Of a DNA stretch of 64,000 bases, positions 54,431-62,258 are shown in pieces (the stretch's first letter is position 1; the number at the start of each line of letters is the position of its first letter). The translations under genes and the position numbers were made by a program. Under the pieces are notes generated by a model that worked only from the letters and a program-made list of their open reading frames with translations, made no database searches and was not told the DNA's origin. Source of the stretch: Lachnospiraceae bacterium (lineage in GTDB: Bacteria > Bacillota > Clostridia > Lachnospirales > Lachnospiraceae); NCBI GenBank assembly GCA_902363555.1, contig CABJAM010000010.1, positions 134,269 to 198,268 on the forward strand. The letters run 5' to 3'.

Positions 54431-56911
54431 TTGATAAGAACAATATTTAACGATAACTGGATGGTGAAAATAGAGAGCGCTCAGCATTGTAAAGAAGCTC
54501 CAAGCCATAAGGTAACGCTCCCGCATGACGGGATGCTATATACTAAGCGCGGTAAAAATGCCTGGAACGGGTCTAAAAAGGGTTATTTTGAAAATGGCTC
54601 ATGGATTTATGAGAAAACATTTGATGCGCCTGTAAAATGGCGAGAACAGCATGTACTTATAGAATTTGAAGGCGTTTACAATCAATCGATGGTTTATATT
54701 AACGGAAGTTTTGCCGGGCAGAACCCATATGGCTACAGTGAATTTTGCGTGGACGCCGGGCCACTGCTGAAATACGGAGAGAAAAATACGATCAAAGTAA
54801 CGGCTCGTACCGGTGACGATTCCCGTTGGTATAGCGGCGCCGGAATTTACAGGAATGTTAACCTGCTCGTGTCGGAGCGTTTACACATTGCAAATAATGG
54901 CGTTCAGATTACAACGTCAAAAGTGGAGGCCGCAAATGCAGAGATAGATATAGCCGTTGAAATTTGTAATGATTTCAGTGGATCTGCCATAACTTCTTAT
55001 TTAAAAAATGAAGTGTTCAGCCCCGATGGTGAACTGGCTGGTTGTGTGACTGCACCGGTGACATTAAATCCGGGGGAAATGATAGTTCTGAAACAGCGTT
55101 TGAGTTTGAAGGACCCGTTACTTTGGGATGTGGATACTCCCAATTTATATATATGCCACACAACTTTACTTTTAAATGACCGGGAAATGGATGCCGCTTA
55201 TACTCATTTTGGTATTCGTTCTCTCAACCTTGATCCTGTACGTGGACTTCAGGTCAACAGTAAAAGTGTCAAGCTGCGTGGTACATGTATCCACCACGAC
55301 AATGGCGTGATTGGAGCCAGGGCCATAAAGGCTGCTGAGTATCGGAAGGTGCGAATCCTAAAGGAAAACGGATTTAACGCTATCCGTATGGCTCATCATC
55401 CGGTAGGGCGCGCGTTGCTTGATGCCTGCGATGAACTTGGTATGTTTGTTATGGATGAAACCTTTGATATGTGGACCGTGAACAAATCCAGCCAGGATTA
55501 TGCCCTGTTTTTTCCCCAGTGGTGGGAACGGGATGTGGAAGCTATGGTAAAAAAAGATTTTAATCATCCCAGTGTTATCATGTATTCGATCGGCAATGAA
55601 ATACCGGACCTGGAAACAGCCGCCGGCTCTGCTGTAAGTTGGAAAATTGCAAATAAAATCCGGACTCTGGACCCGACACGGTATACGACACATGCGGTCA
55701 ACGGTCTAATGACTGTTATGAGCCGTATGGGAGAGATCATGCCACAACTGATTCAAGCATCATCTGAGTCTGAGCCGCAGGTTCAGGTACCTGAAGGGGA
55801 TATCAATGCACAGATGGCGCAGATGGGGGCAGCCATGAAGTACTTGACCAACTCTCCCGTAATGGACGCTGCTATTGAGGAAGCCTGTGCAGCCGTTGAT
55901 ATTGCCGGTTATAATTATATGATTGACCGCTATGCTGTAGATAAGGATAAATACCCAAACAGAATTATAGTGGGAAGCGAAACATACCCCAGAGGTATTC
56001 ATCAAATCTGGCGCCTGGTACAGGAAAACGCCAATGTTATCGGAGATTTTACATGGACGGGATGGGATTATCTTGGGGAAGCCGGTATCGGCCGCTTAAA
56101 TTATGATGTCGCCGGAAACACATCCATGTCACCGGAATTTTATGGAAGCTATCCGTGGATAACTGCCTGGTGTGGTGATTGTGATATTACCGGCTATCGA
56201 CTTCCTGCGTCCTATTACCGGGAAATCGTATTTGGTCTGCGCAAAGATCCGTATATTGCGGTTATCCGTCCGGAGCGCTATGGACAGACGCCTCTTATAT
56301 CTCCATGGAGCTGGACAGATGTTATATCAAGCTGGAGTTTTGACGATTATGAGGGTAAGCCAGTGACTGTGGAGGTATATTCGCCATCCGATGAGGTGGA
56401 ATTGTTTATCAACGGAATCAGCCAGGGGCGCAGGCCAACTGGTGAATCCCAAGAGTTTAAAGCTTTATTTGATGTTATTTATAAATCCGGTAGTATTGAA
56501 GCCGTTGCTTACTGTGATAATAATGCCTGTGGCAGTTATTTTCTTGAAAGCGCCGGCGCCTGTGTGATTCTTGATGCAGAGGCCGAAAAGGACACTGTGC
56601 GTCTAAATGATCAGGATCTTGCATTTATAAATATACGTTTGACAGACGAAAATGGAAATCTGCATGTAAATAAAGACCGCTGTATTGAGATTCAGGTCGA
56701 GGGATGTGGTGAACTTCTGGGCTTTGGCAGCGGCGCGCCGCAAACGGAGGAAAGCTATGTGGATTTGGTCCATACAACCTTTGAGGGTCGGGCGTTTGCT
56801 GTGATTTCTCCGCTTAAGCCAGGTATGATCCATGTAACTATTAAAGCTCAGGATTGTGATGAGAAGACACTTTGCATATTGGTGGAAGACTTTATTAAGG
56901 ATAATAGGTAA
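54431..56911 (+). CDS. Glycoside hydrolase family 2 (beta-galactosidase type)
   Basis: The start is TTG 54431, 10 bp after GAGAGGAG; it aligns with the MIKERWNQEW start of the paralogue, so this rare codon is preferred to the ATG at 54461. The 826-residue enzyme has the jelly-roll, Ig-like and barrel domains with acid/base Glu390 in SIGNEIPDLE and nucleophile Glu517 in IVGSETYP, and DUF4982-like C-terminal domains. Between the two glutamates, around residues 435-475, is a Gln/Met/Ser-rich segment like that in the first copy but different in sequence. It is cytoplasmic. Sugar specificity is not readable. Confidence 0.9.
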   Translation: MIRTIFNDNWMVKIESAQHCKEAPSHKVTLPHDGMLYTKRGKNAWNGSKKGYFENGSWIYEKTFDAPVKWREQHVLIEFEGVYNQSMVYINGSFAGQNPYGYSEFCVDAGPLLKYGEKNTIKVTARTGDDSRWYSGAGIYRNVNLLVSERLHIANNGVQITTSKVEAANAEIDIAVEICNDFSGSAITSYLKNEVFSPDGELAGCVTAPVTLNPGEMIVLKQRLSLKDPLLWDVDTPNLYICHTTLLLNDREMDAAYTHFGIRSLNLDPVRGLQVNSKSVKLRGTCIHHDNGVIGARAIKAAEYRKVRILKENGFNAIRMAHHPVGRALLDACDELGMFVMDETFDMWTVNKSSQDYALFFPQWWERDVEAMVKKDFNHPSVIMYSIGNEIPDLETAAGSAVSWKIANKIRTLDPTRYTTHAVNGLMTVMSRMGEIMPQLIQASSESEPQVQVPEGDINAQMAQMGAAMKYLTNSPVMDAAIEEACAAVDIAGYNYMIDRYAVDKDKYPNRIIVGSETYPRGIHQIWRLVQENANVIGDFTWTGWDYLGEAGIGRLNYDVAGNTSMSPEFYGSYPWITAWCGDCDITGYRLPASYYREIVFGLRKDPYIAVIRPERYGQTPLISPWSWTDVISSWSFDDYEGKPVTVEVYSPSDEVELFINGISQGRRPTGESQEFKALFDVIYKSGSIEAVAYCDNNACGSYFLESAGACVILDAEAEKDTVRLNDQDLAFINIRLTDENGNLHVNKDRCIEIQVEGCGELLGFGSGAPQTEESYVDLVHTTFEGRAFAVISPLKPGMIHVTIKAQDCDEKTLCILVEDFIKDNR

Positions 56912-56963
56912 TGATTCGGTGTGCAGGAATATTACTGTCAATTAAGAGAAAAGGAAATAGAGG

Positions 56964-57743
56964 ATGGTTAATGTAAAAAAGAAAAAATTGTGTTGCCCAT
57001 ATAAAGATGGAAATTTATATGGAGAGCTGTACCTTCCCGAACCGATGGATGGTGAGATTGTACCGTTTATTATCCTTAGTCATGGGATGTTTTCCAGCTA
57101 CCTGGATACGGGGGTGAGCGCGCAGTTTTTAGCTTCTCATGGGTTTGGGTGTTATTGTTTTGATTATAAAGGATGTTCTTATACAAATAGAAGTGGTGGT
57201 GATTTGAAAAACTGTTCTATTCTCACTGAAAAGGATGAGCTGGAAGTTGTCATTTCGTATTTAAAAAGACAGAGTTTTGTGGATACGGAACGACTATATT
57301 TGCTTGGGCAAAGTCTGGGCGGCCTTGTGACTTCCATGGCTGCTGCGGATCATCCAGATGATATTTGCGCAATGGTTTTAATGTATCCGGCATTTAATGC
57401 GGTAGATTACATTTCAAAGATGTTTATAAGCTCCGACAATATTCCGGAGGTTGTAGAAAACTATATGGGAATACAGGGATTGAATTTAGGGAGACGTTTT
57501 TTTAAGGATGTTATGGATGCATCTATATCTGATTTTATCTTTGATTATCCGGGGTTTGTTTATATTCTTCACGGAACCGGGGATACATTAGTTCCCGAAA
57601 ATTATTCAAAGGAGGCAAAGGAGCGTTTTGCAGGCGCGCAGTTGGAGCTTGTGAAGGGCTTTGGACATGGTTTTCATCTGGATGAAAATAATGGTGTTGG
57701 CGTTCTTGACTTTTTACGGTCCAGAGTATGTACAGATATTTGA
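56964..57743 (+). CDS. Alpha/beta-hydrolase, feruloyl-esterase/S33 type
   Basis: The 259-residue protein has an oxyanion HGMFSS (40-45), nucleophile Ser117 in GQSLGG, Asp207 in GTGDTLVP and His235 in GFGHGFH. This order and size match cinnamoyl/feruloyl esterase-like hydrolases (Hydrolase_4 group). It lacks a signal peptide. It follows GH2 by 52 bp and its TGA overlaps the ATG of the broken GH43 gene, so the two were once translationally coupled. It probably removes an acyl group from an imported oligosaccharide. Confidence 0.85.
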   Translation: MVNVKKKKLCCPYKDGNLYGELYLPEPMDGEIVPFIILSHGMFSSYLDTGVSAQFLASHGFGCYCFDYKGCSYTNRSGGDLKNCSILTEKDELEVVISYLKRQSFVDTERLYLLGQSLGGLVTSMAAADHPDDICAMVLMYPAFNAVDYISKMFISSDNIPEVVENYMGIQGLNLGRRFFKDVMDASISDFIFDYPGFVYILHGTGDTLVPENYSKEAKERFAGAQLELVKGFGHGFHLDENNGVGVLDFLRSRVCTDI

Positions 57744-58959
57744 TGAAACAGGCATTCAATCCATATTTACCTGGTTACGAATACATTCCAGATGGAGAAC
57801 TCTATGTATTTGATGGTCGTATGTACATTTATGGTAGCCATGACCAGTTTAACGGGAGAAATTTCTGTTTGAACGATTATGTTTGCTGGTCCGCCCCTGT
57901 GGAAGATCCCGGAAACTGGTCTTATGAAGGCGTTATATATAAAAGGCAGCAGGACCCGATGAATGCCGAAGGTAAACAGTATTTATATGCGCCGGATGTT
58001 CAGAAGGGGCCGGATGGCCACGTTTGGGGAACAAGGGTCGGAGAAAACAATAACTTTGATCCTGGCGTGCTGGTGGATGATGATGGAAATGTTTATCTGT
58101 ATTCGGGATTTGCACCGGCCCGCGGTGTTATGCGAACGATGATGAAAATGCGCAGACGAAATTTTGACGGATCATTTTGCGTTTGCCTGGAGCTGGATAT
58201 GCTGACCATTAAAAGCGAACCAGTGCTAGTGGTTCCGGGCCCACTTTTATCTGAAGGAACAGGCTATGAGGAACACGCGTTTTTTGAAGCCAGTAGTATA
58301 CGAAAAGTGGATGGCCGTTATTATTTCATCTATTCTTCTGGATTAAGCCACGGACTCTGCTATGCGGTAAGTAACCGGCCCGATGGTGGTTTTGTGTATG
58401 GCGGAACACTGATTAGCAATGGGGATTTAGTCACTATTCCAGGCAGGGCTGTGCGGAACCTATACTTATTTTAAAGGACGGAGTGATTCATCAGGTTGAA
58501 ATGACCAGTTGCGGTCTCAATGGTGGACCGTTAAATGGCAGCGGAGAGTATGAGGCGCGTATTGCCTGCAATTTGTCCGGAGCTGACGGCGCGGATAAAA
58601 GCGAGGAATCCGACTCATCGCAGCCGTATTTCACTCAAAACGTACCAGATTGCGAAACGGATACGCAGCCCTATATTGCAAATATGCAAGATGGTGCATG
58701 GGCAGGATTCAAATATTTTCAGTTTGCTGGACAAAACCGGATTTGCGTATGGGTGCGTGGGAATGCAGATGGCGTACTGGAGGTGTGCGCCGGACCTCAG
58801 ATACCCGGCGCCGGCAAACTTGACGATGTGCACGACCAAAAGGCCTTAATGTTACATCAGAGTGTGTTTACTGATTGCATTAGATCGGCTTGGCTGAACA
58901 CACACTATGGGAATAGTATGTCACGGAGATTGGAAATATATGCTTTTTCAGTCAAATAA
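57743..58959 (+). pseudogene. Disrupted GH43 glycosidase
   Basis: ATG 57743 opens MKQAFNPYLPGYEYIPDGEL, colinear with the intact GH43 at 40330. After YAPDVQKGPDG about 27 residues (the YYLYYA... to CVR segment) are missing in frame; the sequence resumes at NFDPGVLVDDDG. After LISNGD a further ~60 residues are missing, with a stop at 58474 and a shift to the frame IHQVEMTSCGLNGGPL. The CBM6-like tail ends at CAGPQIP, where a spoVAC fossil begins, so the last codons to 58959 are not native. Catalytic residues of the first part remain but the fold is damaged. Confidence 0.85.
58798..58943 (-). pseudogene. Fossil of a spoVAC gene with its sigma-G promoter
   Basis: Bases 58798-58838 match the inside of spoVAC (31036-31076) at 39 of 41 positions by my count. 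Bases 58894-58945 match the spoVAC upstream region (about 31374-31425), including GCATA, 18 bases and CATACTA of the sigma-G promoter on the minus strand. Order and orientation are those of the intact locus, with about 300 bp between them reduced to 55 bp. It is the eroded 5' part of a third spoVAC copy. Confidence 0.8.
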
Positions 58960-58963
58960 AAAG

Positions 58964-59022
58964 AGGGAACAGGATAAAGTTATCTGACGCATTTCACAGC
59001 AGATTATTTTATCCCGTTCCCT
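58964..59022. terminator. Long inverted repeat after the GH43 relic
   Basis: AGGGAACAGGATAAA pairs with TTTATCCCGTTCCCT with a single mismatch, and ATCTG/AGAT may extend the inner stem. It separates the glycan locus (+) from the minus-strand block, so it is a likely bidirectional terminator. Confidence 0.6.
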
Positions 59023-59083
59023 TATGGTATCCTATCTTTGATACCGTTCCGTCCATCCCCCTTTTCAAATAATATCATTATTT

Positions 59084-59575
59084 TTATATTGTATTACAGC
59101 GAATATTTTTCAAATAACAGCAGTCTTTTAATTCCTGGTAAAAATGATTTGGAAGATATGTATTTACATTTTTTTTCAAGGGTACACCACCGAACTCTTT
59201 TAATAATTCAGCAACAAATTGAGAACAAAAATAATGATAATTCCATCTGAAAGGTATTCTTAAAACTGCGAGAACAAGTCCAAATCTTGTATAACTATAT
59301 TGTTCACGATTTGACAAAACATCTTCTATACGATTTTTTATCTTATTATAGCTTTGTTCTGGTATTTGCAATTCATAGGCGAGACAGTGTTCAACTCCAC
59401 GGCGTTTATGCTTTTCTAAAGTTTCAACACAAAACCCACGGTAGTTAAAGCTATAAAAATATTCTTCTCCTTCTAAAGCTAAAGAAGCATGCGTGTATTC
59501 GCCAGCTCCAATGTGATAAACAATCCATGAAATCCAGTCTGAATATTTTGTTAATAGAACAGTAATTGTCTTCAT
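59084..59575 (-). CDS. NlpC/P60-superfamily (YiiX-like) protein
   Basis: The 163-residue protein starts at ATG 59575 after AGGAGGT. YTHASLAL with His29 and HYFCSQFVAELL with Cys117 fit the circularly permuted papain-like NlpC/P60 fold (YiiX/LRAT-like), where His precedes Cys. No signal peptide is visible. Members cleave amide or thioester bonds in cell-wall or lipid substrates, but the function here is unknown. It follows the CmpB-like gene by 24 bp on the same strand and is probably cotranscribed. Confidence 0.7.
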   Translation of the reverse strand: MKTITVLLTKYSDWISWIVYHIGAGEYTHASLALEGEEYFYSFNYRGFCVETLEKHKRRGVEHCLAYELQIPEQSYNKIKNRIEDVLSNREQYSYTRFGLVLAVLRIPFRWNYHYFCSQFVAELLKEFGGVPLKKNVNTYLPNHFYQELKDCCYLKNIRCNTI

Positions 59576-59599
59576 CTATACAACCTCCTGTGAATTTTA

Positions 59600-60163
59600 T
59601 TATTGAAATGCCATTAGCAAAGAAAAAACAAAGTCTAAGATAAAGAGTAGTCCTAATACTATGCATGCAAATAATCTAGTATATATGGGTATGCTATTGA
59701 AACATTTTTTTAAATATGGCTCAAAATATTTAGCAATTAATGCTCCTGCTATTCCAAAGAATGCAATACTCATAAAAGATATTCTTCCATTCACATTTAG
59801 AATTTGATTACTATAGTCCCACAGTTTCATACCAAACATATTTTCCAATATCCAAGAAGTCAGATATTCAACGATACTACATACGCAGGCACTACGCAAA
59901 ATTGCTGAAAACAAATTACTTTGAAAAGGTTTGTTTATTAAATAAATGAGTATACAACCCACCCCGTAAATTGGTACCCATGTACCATGTAAAAAACCTC
60001 TCAATTCAAATATAATGGTAATCAGACTATCTGTGTGTTGCACCCAATACACCAGCACTTCCCAAATAAACCCCATAAAACTACCTGCAAAAAATAACCA
60101 TAGCAAATAAATCGCTTTTTCTATTTTCGGCTTAACTAAAATCGGCTGAACAATCTCTATCAT
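59600..60163 (-). CDS. CmpB-like putative membrane permease (ABC_trans_CmpB)
   Basis: The 187-residue protein starts at ATG 60163 after GAGGAAA. It has about five membrane spans and the motifs of the family named ABC_trans_CmpB: GFIWEVLVYW, RGFLHGTWVPIYGVGCI and LWDYSNQILNVNGRISF. The family is widespread in Firmicutes; its transport role is unproven. It lies between a terminator and the NlpC/P60-like gene, downstream of the two-component pair on the same strand. Confidence 0.8.
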   Translation of the reverse strand: MIEIVQPILVKPKIEKAIYLLWLFFAGSFMGFIWEVLVYWVQHTDSLITIIFELRGFLHGTWVPIYGVGCILIYLINKPFQSNLFSAILRSACVCSIVEYLTSWILENMFGMKLWDYSNQILNVNGRISFMSIAFFGIAGALIAKYFEPYLKKCFNSIPIYTRLFACIVLGLLFILDFVFSLLMAFQ

Positions 60164-60281
60164 ATGTATTTTCCTCTTTCTAAATCAGTATCACTACGAA
60201 TGATGAAATTATCATATAAATACATTGTTAGAAAAATACGGTCAAAATGTTTCTGAAATGTTAAATGCAAATAGTTTCTTC

Positions 60282-60310
60282 AAAAAAAGAAGCCTTATTA
60301 AGAGGCTTCT
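60282..60310 (-). terminator. Intrinsic terminator after the sensor kinase
   Basis: Read on the minus strand, AGAAGCC and GGCTTCT form a 7-bp stem followed by TTTTTTTG. It ends the regulator-kinase transcript and implies a separate promoter for the CmpB-like gene. Confidence 0.85.
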
Positions 60311-60331
60311 GGTTTCTTGATCTATTGCTAT

Positions 60332-61405
60332 TTATTTTCTTAAAGTGATTGTAAAAATAGTGCCTTTCCCGATTTTACTTTCCACATTAATATCTCCACC
60401 TATTAAATTGATTACTCTTGAACATAAGGCAAGTCCTAGTCCATTCCCCTCTGAAGAGCGGGAAGTATCTCCCTGATAGAATTTATCAAAAATATGCTTT
60501 TGTGTCTCTATACCCATTCCACAACCTGTATCTTCTATACTCACGGTAATATCTTTTTCACTTTGTTTTTGAAACAATCTAATGATACCACCTGTTTCAC
60601 TAAACTTTATGGAATTTGATAACAGATTCTGCCATACAATCATTAACATATTTTCGTCCGAATTTATTCTGCAGAAATCGTCAATTTCAGCTTCAAACTT
60701 AATTTCTTTTTTCTCAAGCTGATCAGCAAACCAAAGCACGCAATCTGACAATTGACTGCAAAGGTCAAAAGATTTACGCTCGATAATCATTGATTGATTT
60801 TCTAATCTATTTAGTTTCAATATATTCGTAATAAGAATTGTTAATTTTTGTGTAGCTTCCACGATCGTATTTGCACACTCTATTCTTTCATTTTTAGTTA
60901 TATTTTGATTTTGCATAATCGAACCGTAATTTTGTATTACTGCCAACGGTGTTTTCAATTCGTGTGAAACATCAGCTATAAAGTTGGTTTTTAATGTTTC
61001 AATACTTGATAGTTCTCGTACCATTTTATTAAAATTATTATAGGCTGTTTTTATGTATTCATATTCATTTGGTAGATTTACCGTTTCCAAATAGACCGAA
61101 AAATCCCCCTCAGATACTTCTTGTGTTGCTTCACACAACTTCTGTAACGGTTCTCCAAAATTTTTCTTTATCTGTTGCCTTTGTATTAGAATATAAACAA
61201 AGGCTATTCCGCCCCAAAATAGAGCAAGGGAGATAAAATAATACCATTCTTTTGTCATTGCTTGTATCTGAAAAAAGGCTCCCATAATCTGCGTTTGCGT
61301 AATAGCTATAAAACCAAGTATTAGAAAAGTTGTTAAAAATTGTTTCCATGAAAATCTTTTACATTTTATCTCAACCTGTTTTTTTATATCTTTTTTTTCT
61401 GTCAT
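60332..61405 (-). CDS. Sensor histidine kinase (HisKA type)
   Basis: The 357-residue kinase has two membrane spans (about 22-47 and 55-73) with almost no extracellular loop, a HAMP region, phosphoacceptor His148 in FIADVSHELKTPLAV, an N box (WQNLLSNSIKFS) and G boxes (VSIEDTGCGMG, SSEGNGLGLAL). The minimal outer loop suggests it senses a signal in or near the membrane, as in envelope-stress kinases. It overlaps the regulator gene by 4 bp, so the pair is translationally coupled. Confidence 0.93.
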   Translation of the reverse strand: MTEKKDIKKQVEIKCKRFSWKQFLTTFLILGFIAITQTQIMGAFFQIQAMTKEWYYFISLALFWGGIAFVYILIQRQQIKKNFGEPLQKLCEATQEVSEGDFSVYLETVNLPNEYEYIKTAYNNFNKMVRELSSIETLKTNFIADVSHELKTPLAVIQNYGSIMQNQNITKNERIECANTIVEATQKLTILITNILKLNRLENQSMIIERKSFDLCSQLSDCVLWFADQLEKKEIKFEAEIDDFCRINSDENMLMIVWQNLLSNSIKFSETGGIIRLFQKQSEKDITVSIEDTGCGMGIETQKHIFDKFYQGDTSRSSEGNGLGLALCSRVINLIGGDINVESKIGKGTIFTITLRK

Positions 61406-62073
61406 ATCATTACCGCCTTGTATCCCAATCCATACATAGTCACAATCTTAAAACCCACACATTCCGAAAGTTTATTTCTAAGTTTCGTTATATAAACATC
61501 GACGGCTCTAAGTGTTGTATCACTGTCTACTCCCCAAAATTCGTTCATAAGCTGAGAACGGGAAAAGGGGCGTTCTGGATAAGAAAGCAGTTTATAGAGG
61601 ATATTAAATTCTCTCACTGTTAAAGAGATACTTTTTTCATTTATAAAAGTAGTCATTGTTTCCATATCCATAGTTAAATTACCTATTTCCAATTTTTTTG
61701 AATTAGCAATATTTGCACGTCTTAATAACGCTCCAATACGAAGTAAAAGCTCTTTAACATTAATTGGCTTTACCATGTAATCGTCTATACCTAATGCATA
61801 TCCTTGTTCTTTTGCAGAAAAATCATCACGTGAGGTCATAAATAGAATAGGGATTTCTTTATCAATATTTCTAATCATCTCTACAAATTCAAAACCATTT
61901 ATTTCCGGCATAAGTATGTCCGAAATGATAAGGTCACATGAATCAACATACATAAGGTCCAATGCTTCCTTTGCATTAAAACAACATACAGCCTTATATC
62001 CACCATTATTTATGGCAGTACAAACAAATTGATTAAGTTTTCTATCATCTTCAACTACAAGAATTTTATTCAT
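61402..62073 (-). CDS. OmpR/PhoB-type response regulator
   Basis: The 223-residue protein has a receiver with Asp8/9/10 region VVEDD, phosphoacceptor Asp52 in SDILMPEING, and Lys102 in MVKPIN, followed by a winged helix (SLTVREFNILYKLLSYPERP, TLRAVDVYITKLRNKL). It begins at ATG 62073 with GGAGG 8 bp upstream. Only 23 bp separate the start codon from the end of the insertion sequence, so its native promoter has been displaced. Target genes may include the CmpB-like operon. Confidence 0.95.
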   Translation of the reverse strand: MNKILVVEDDRKLNQFVCTAINNGGYKAVCCFNAKEALDLMYVDSCDLIISDILMPEINGFEFVEMIRNIDKEIPILFMTSRDDFSAKEQGYALGIDDYMVKPINVKELLLRIGALLRRANIANSKKLEIGNLTMDMETMTTFINEKSISLTVREFNILYKLLSYPERPFSRSQLMNEFWGVDSDTTLRAVDVYITKLRNKLSECVGFKIVTMYGLGYKAVMI

Positions 62074-62175
62074 TTTATATCCTCCATTTTTGGCTTGGTA
62101 GTGTCAAAAACTACCTGTTTTTTTATTGTAAAATTTAATGTAAACCTTGATTTTATGGGAAATCTGCAATAAAAA

Positions 62176-62258
62176 GAGCATTGACCTCCCTTTTCTGGTA
62201 TAATGTCAATCGCCAAACCAACCTTATACAAAGGAGACAATGCTCATGGACATTATAC
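62176..62258 (+). promoter_or_regulatory. Transposase promoter and readthrough-sensitive start-site hairpins
   Basis: TGGTATAAT (62196-62204) is an extended -10, so native transcripts start near 62210. GAGCATTG (62176) is the inverse of CAATGCTC (62238), and GTATAATGTC (62198) is the inverse of GACATTATAC (62249). Only RNAs entering from outside contain the upstream arms, which would pair with the region around the ATG at 62246. Confidence 0.65.

Noticed and set aside
58440..58500. Programmed frameshift joining the two GH43 halves
   Set aside because: About 60 residues present in the intact relative are missing at the junction, so no frameshift could restore the protein.
58483..58959. Separate 158-codon gene downstream of the first GH43 part
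   Set aside because: Its first half is the displaced end of the GH43 gene and its second half is antisense spoVAC sequence.
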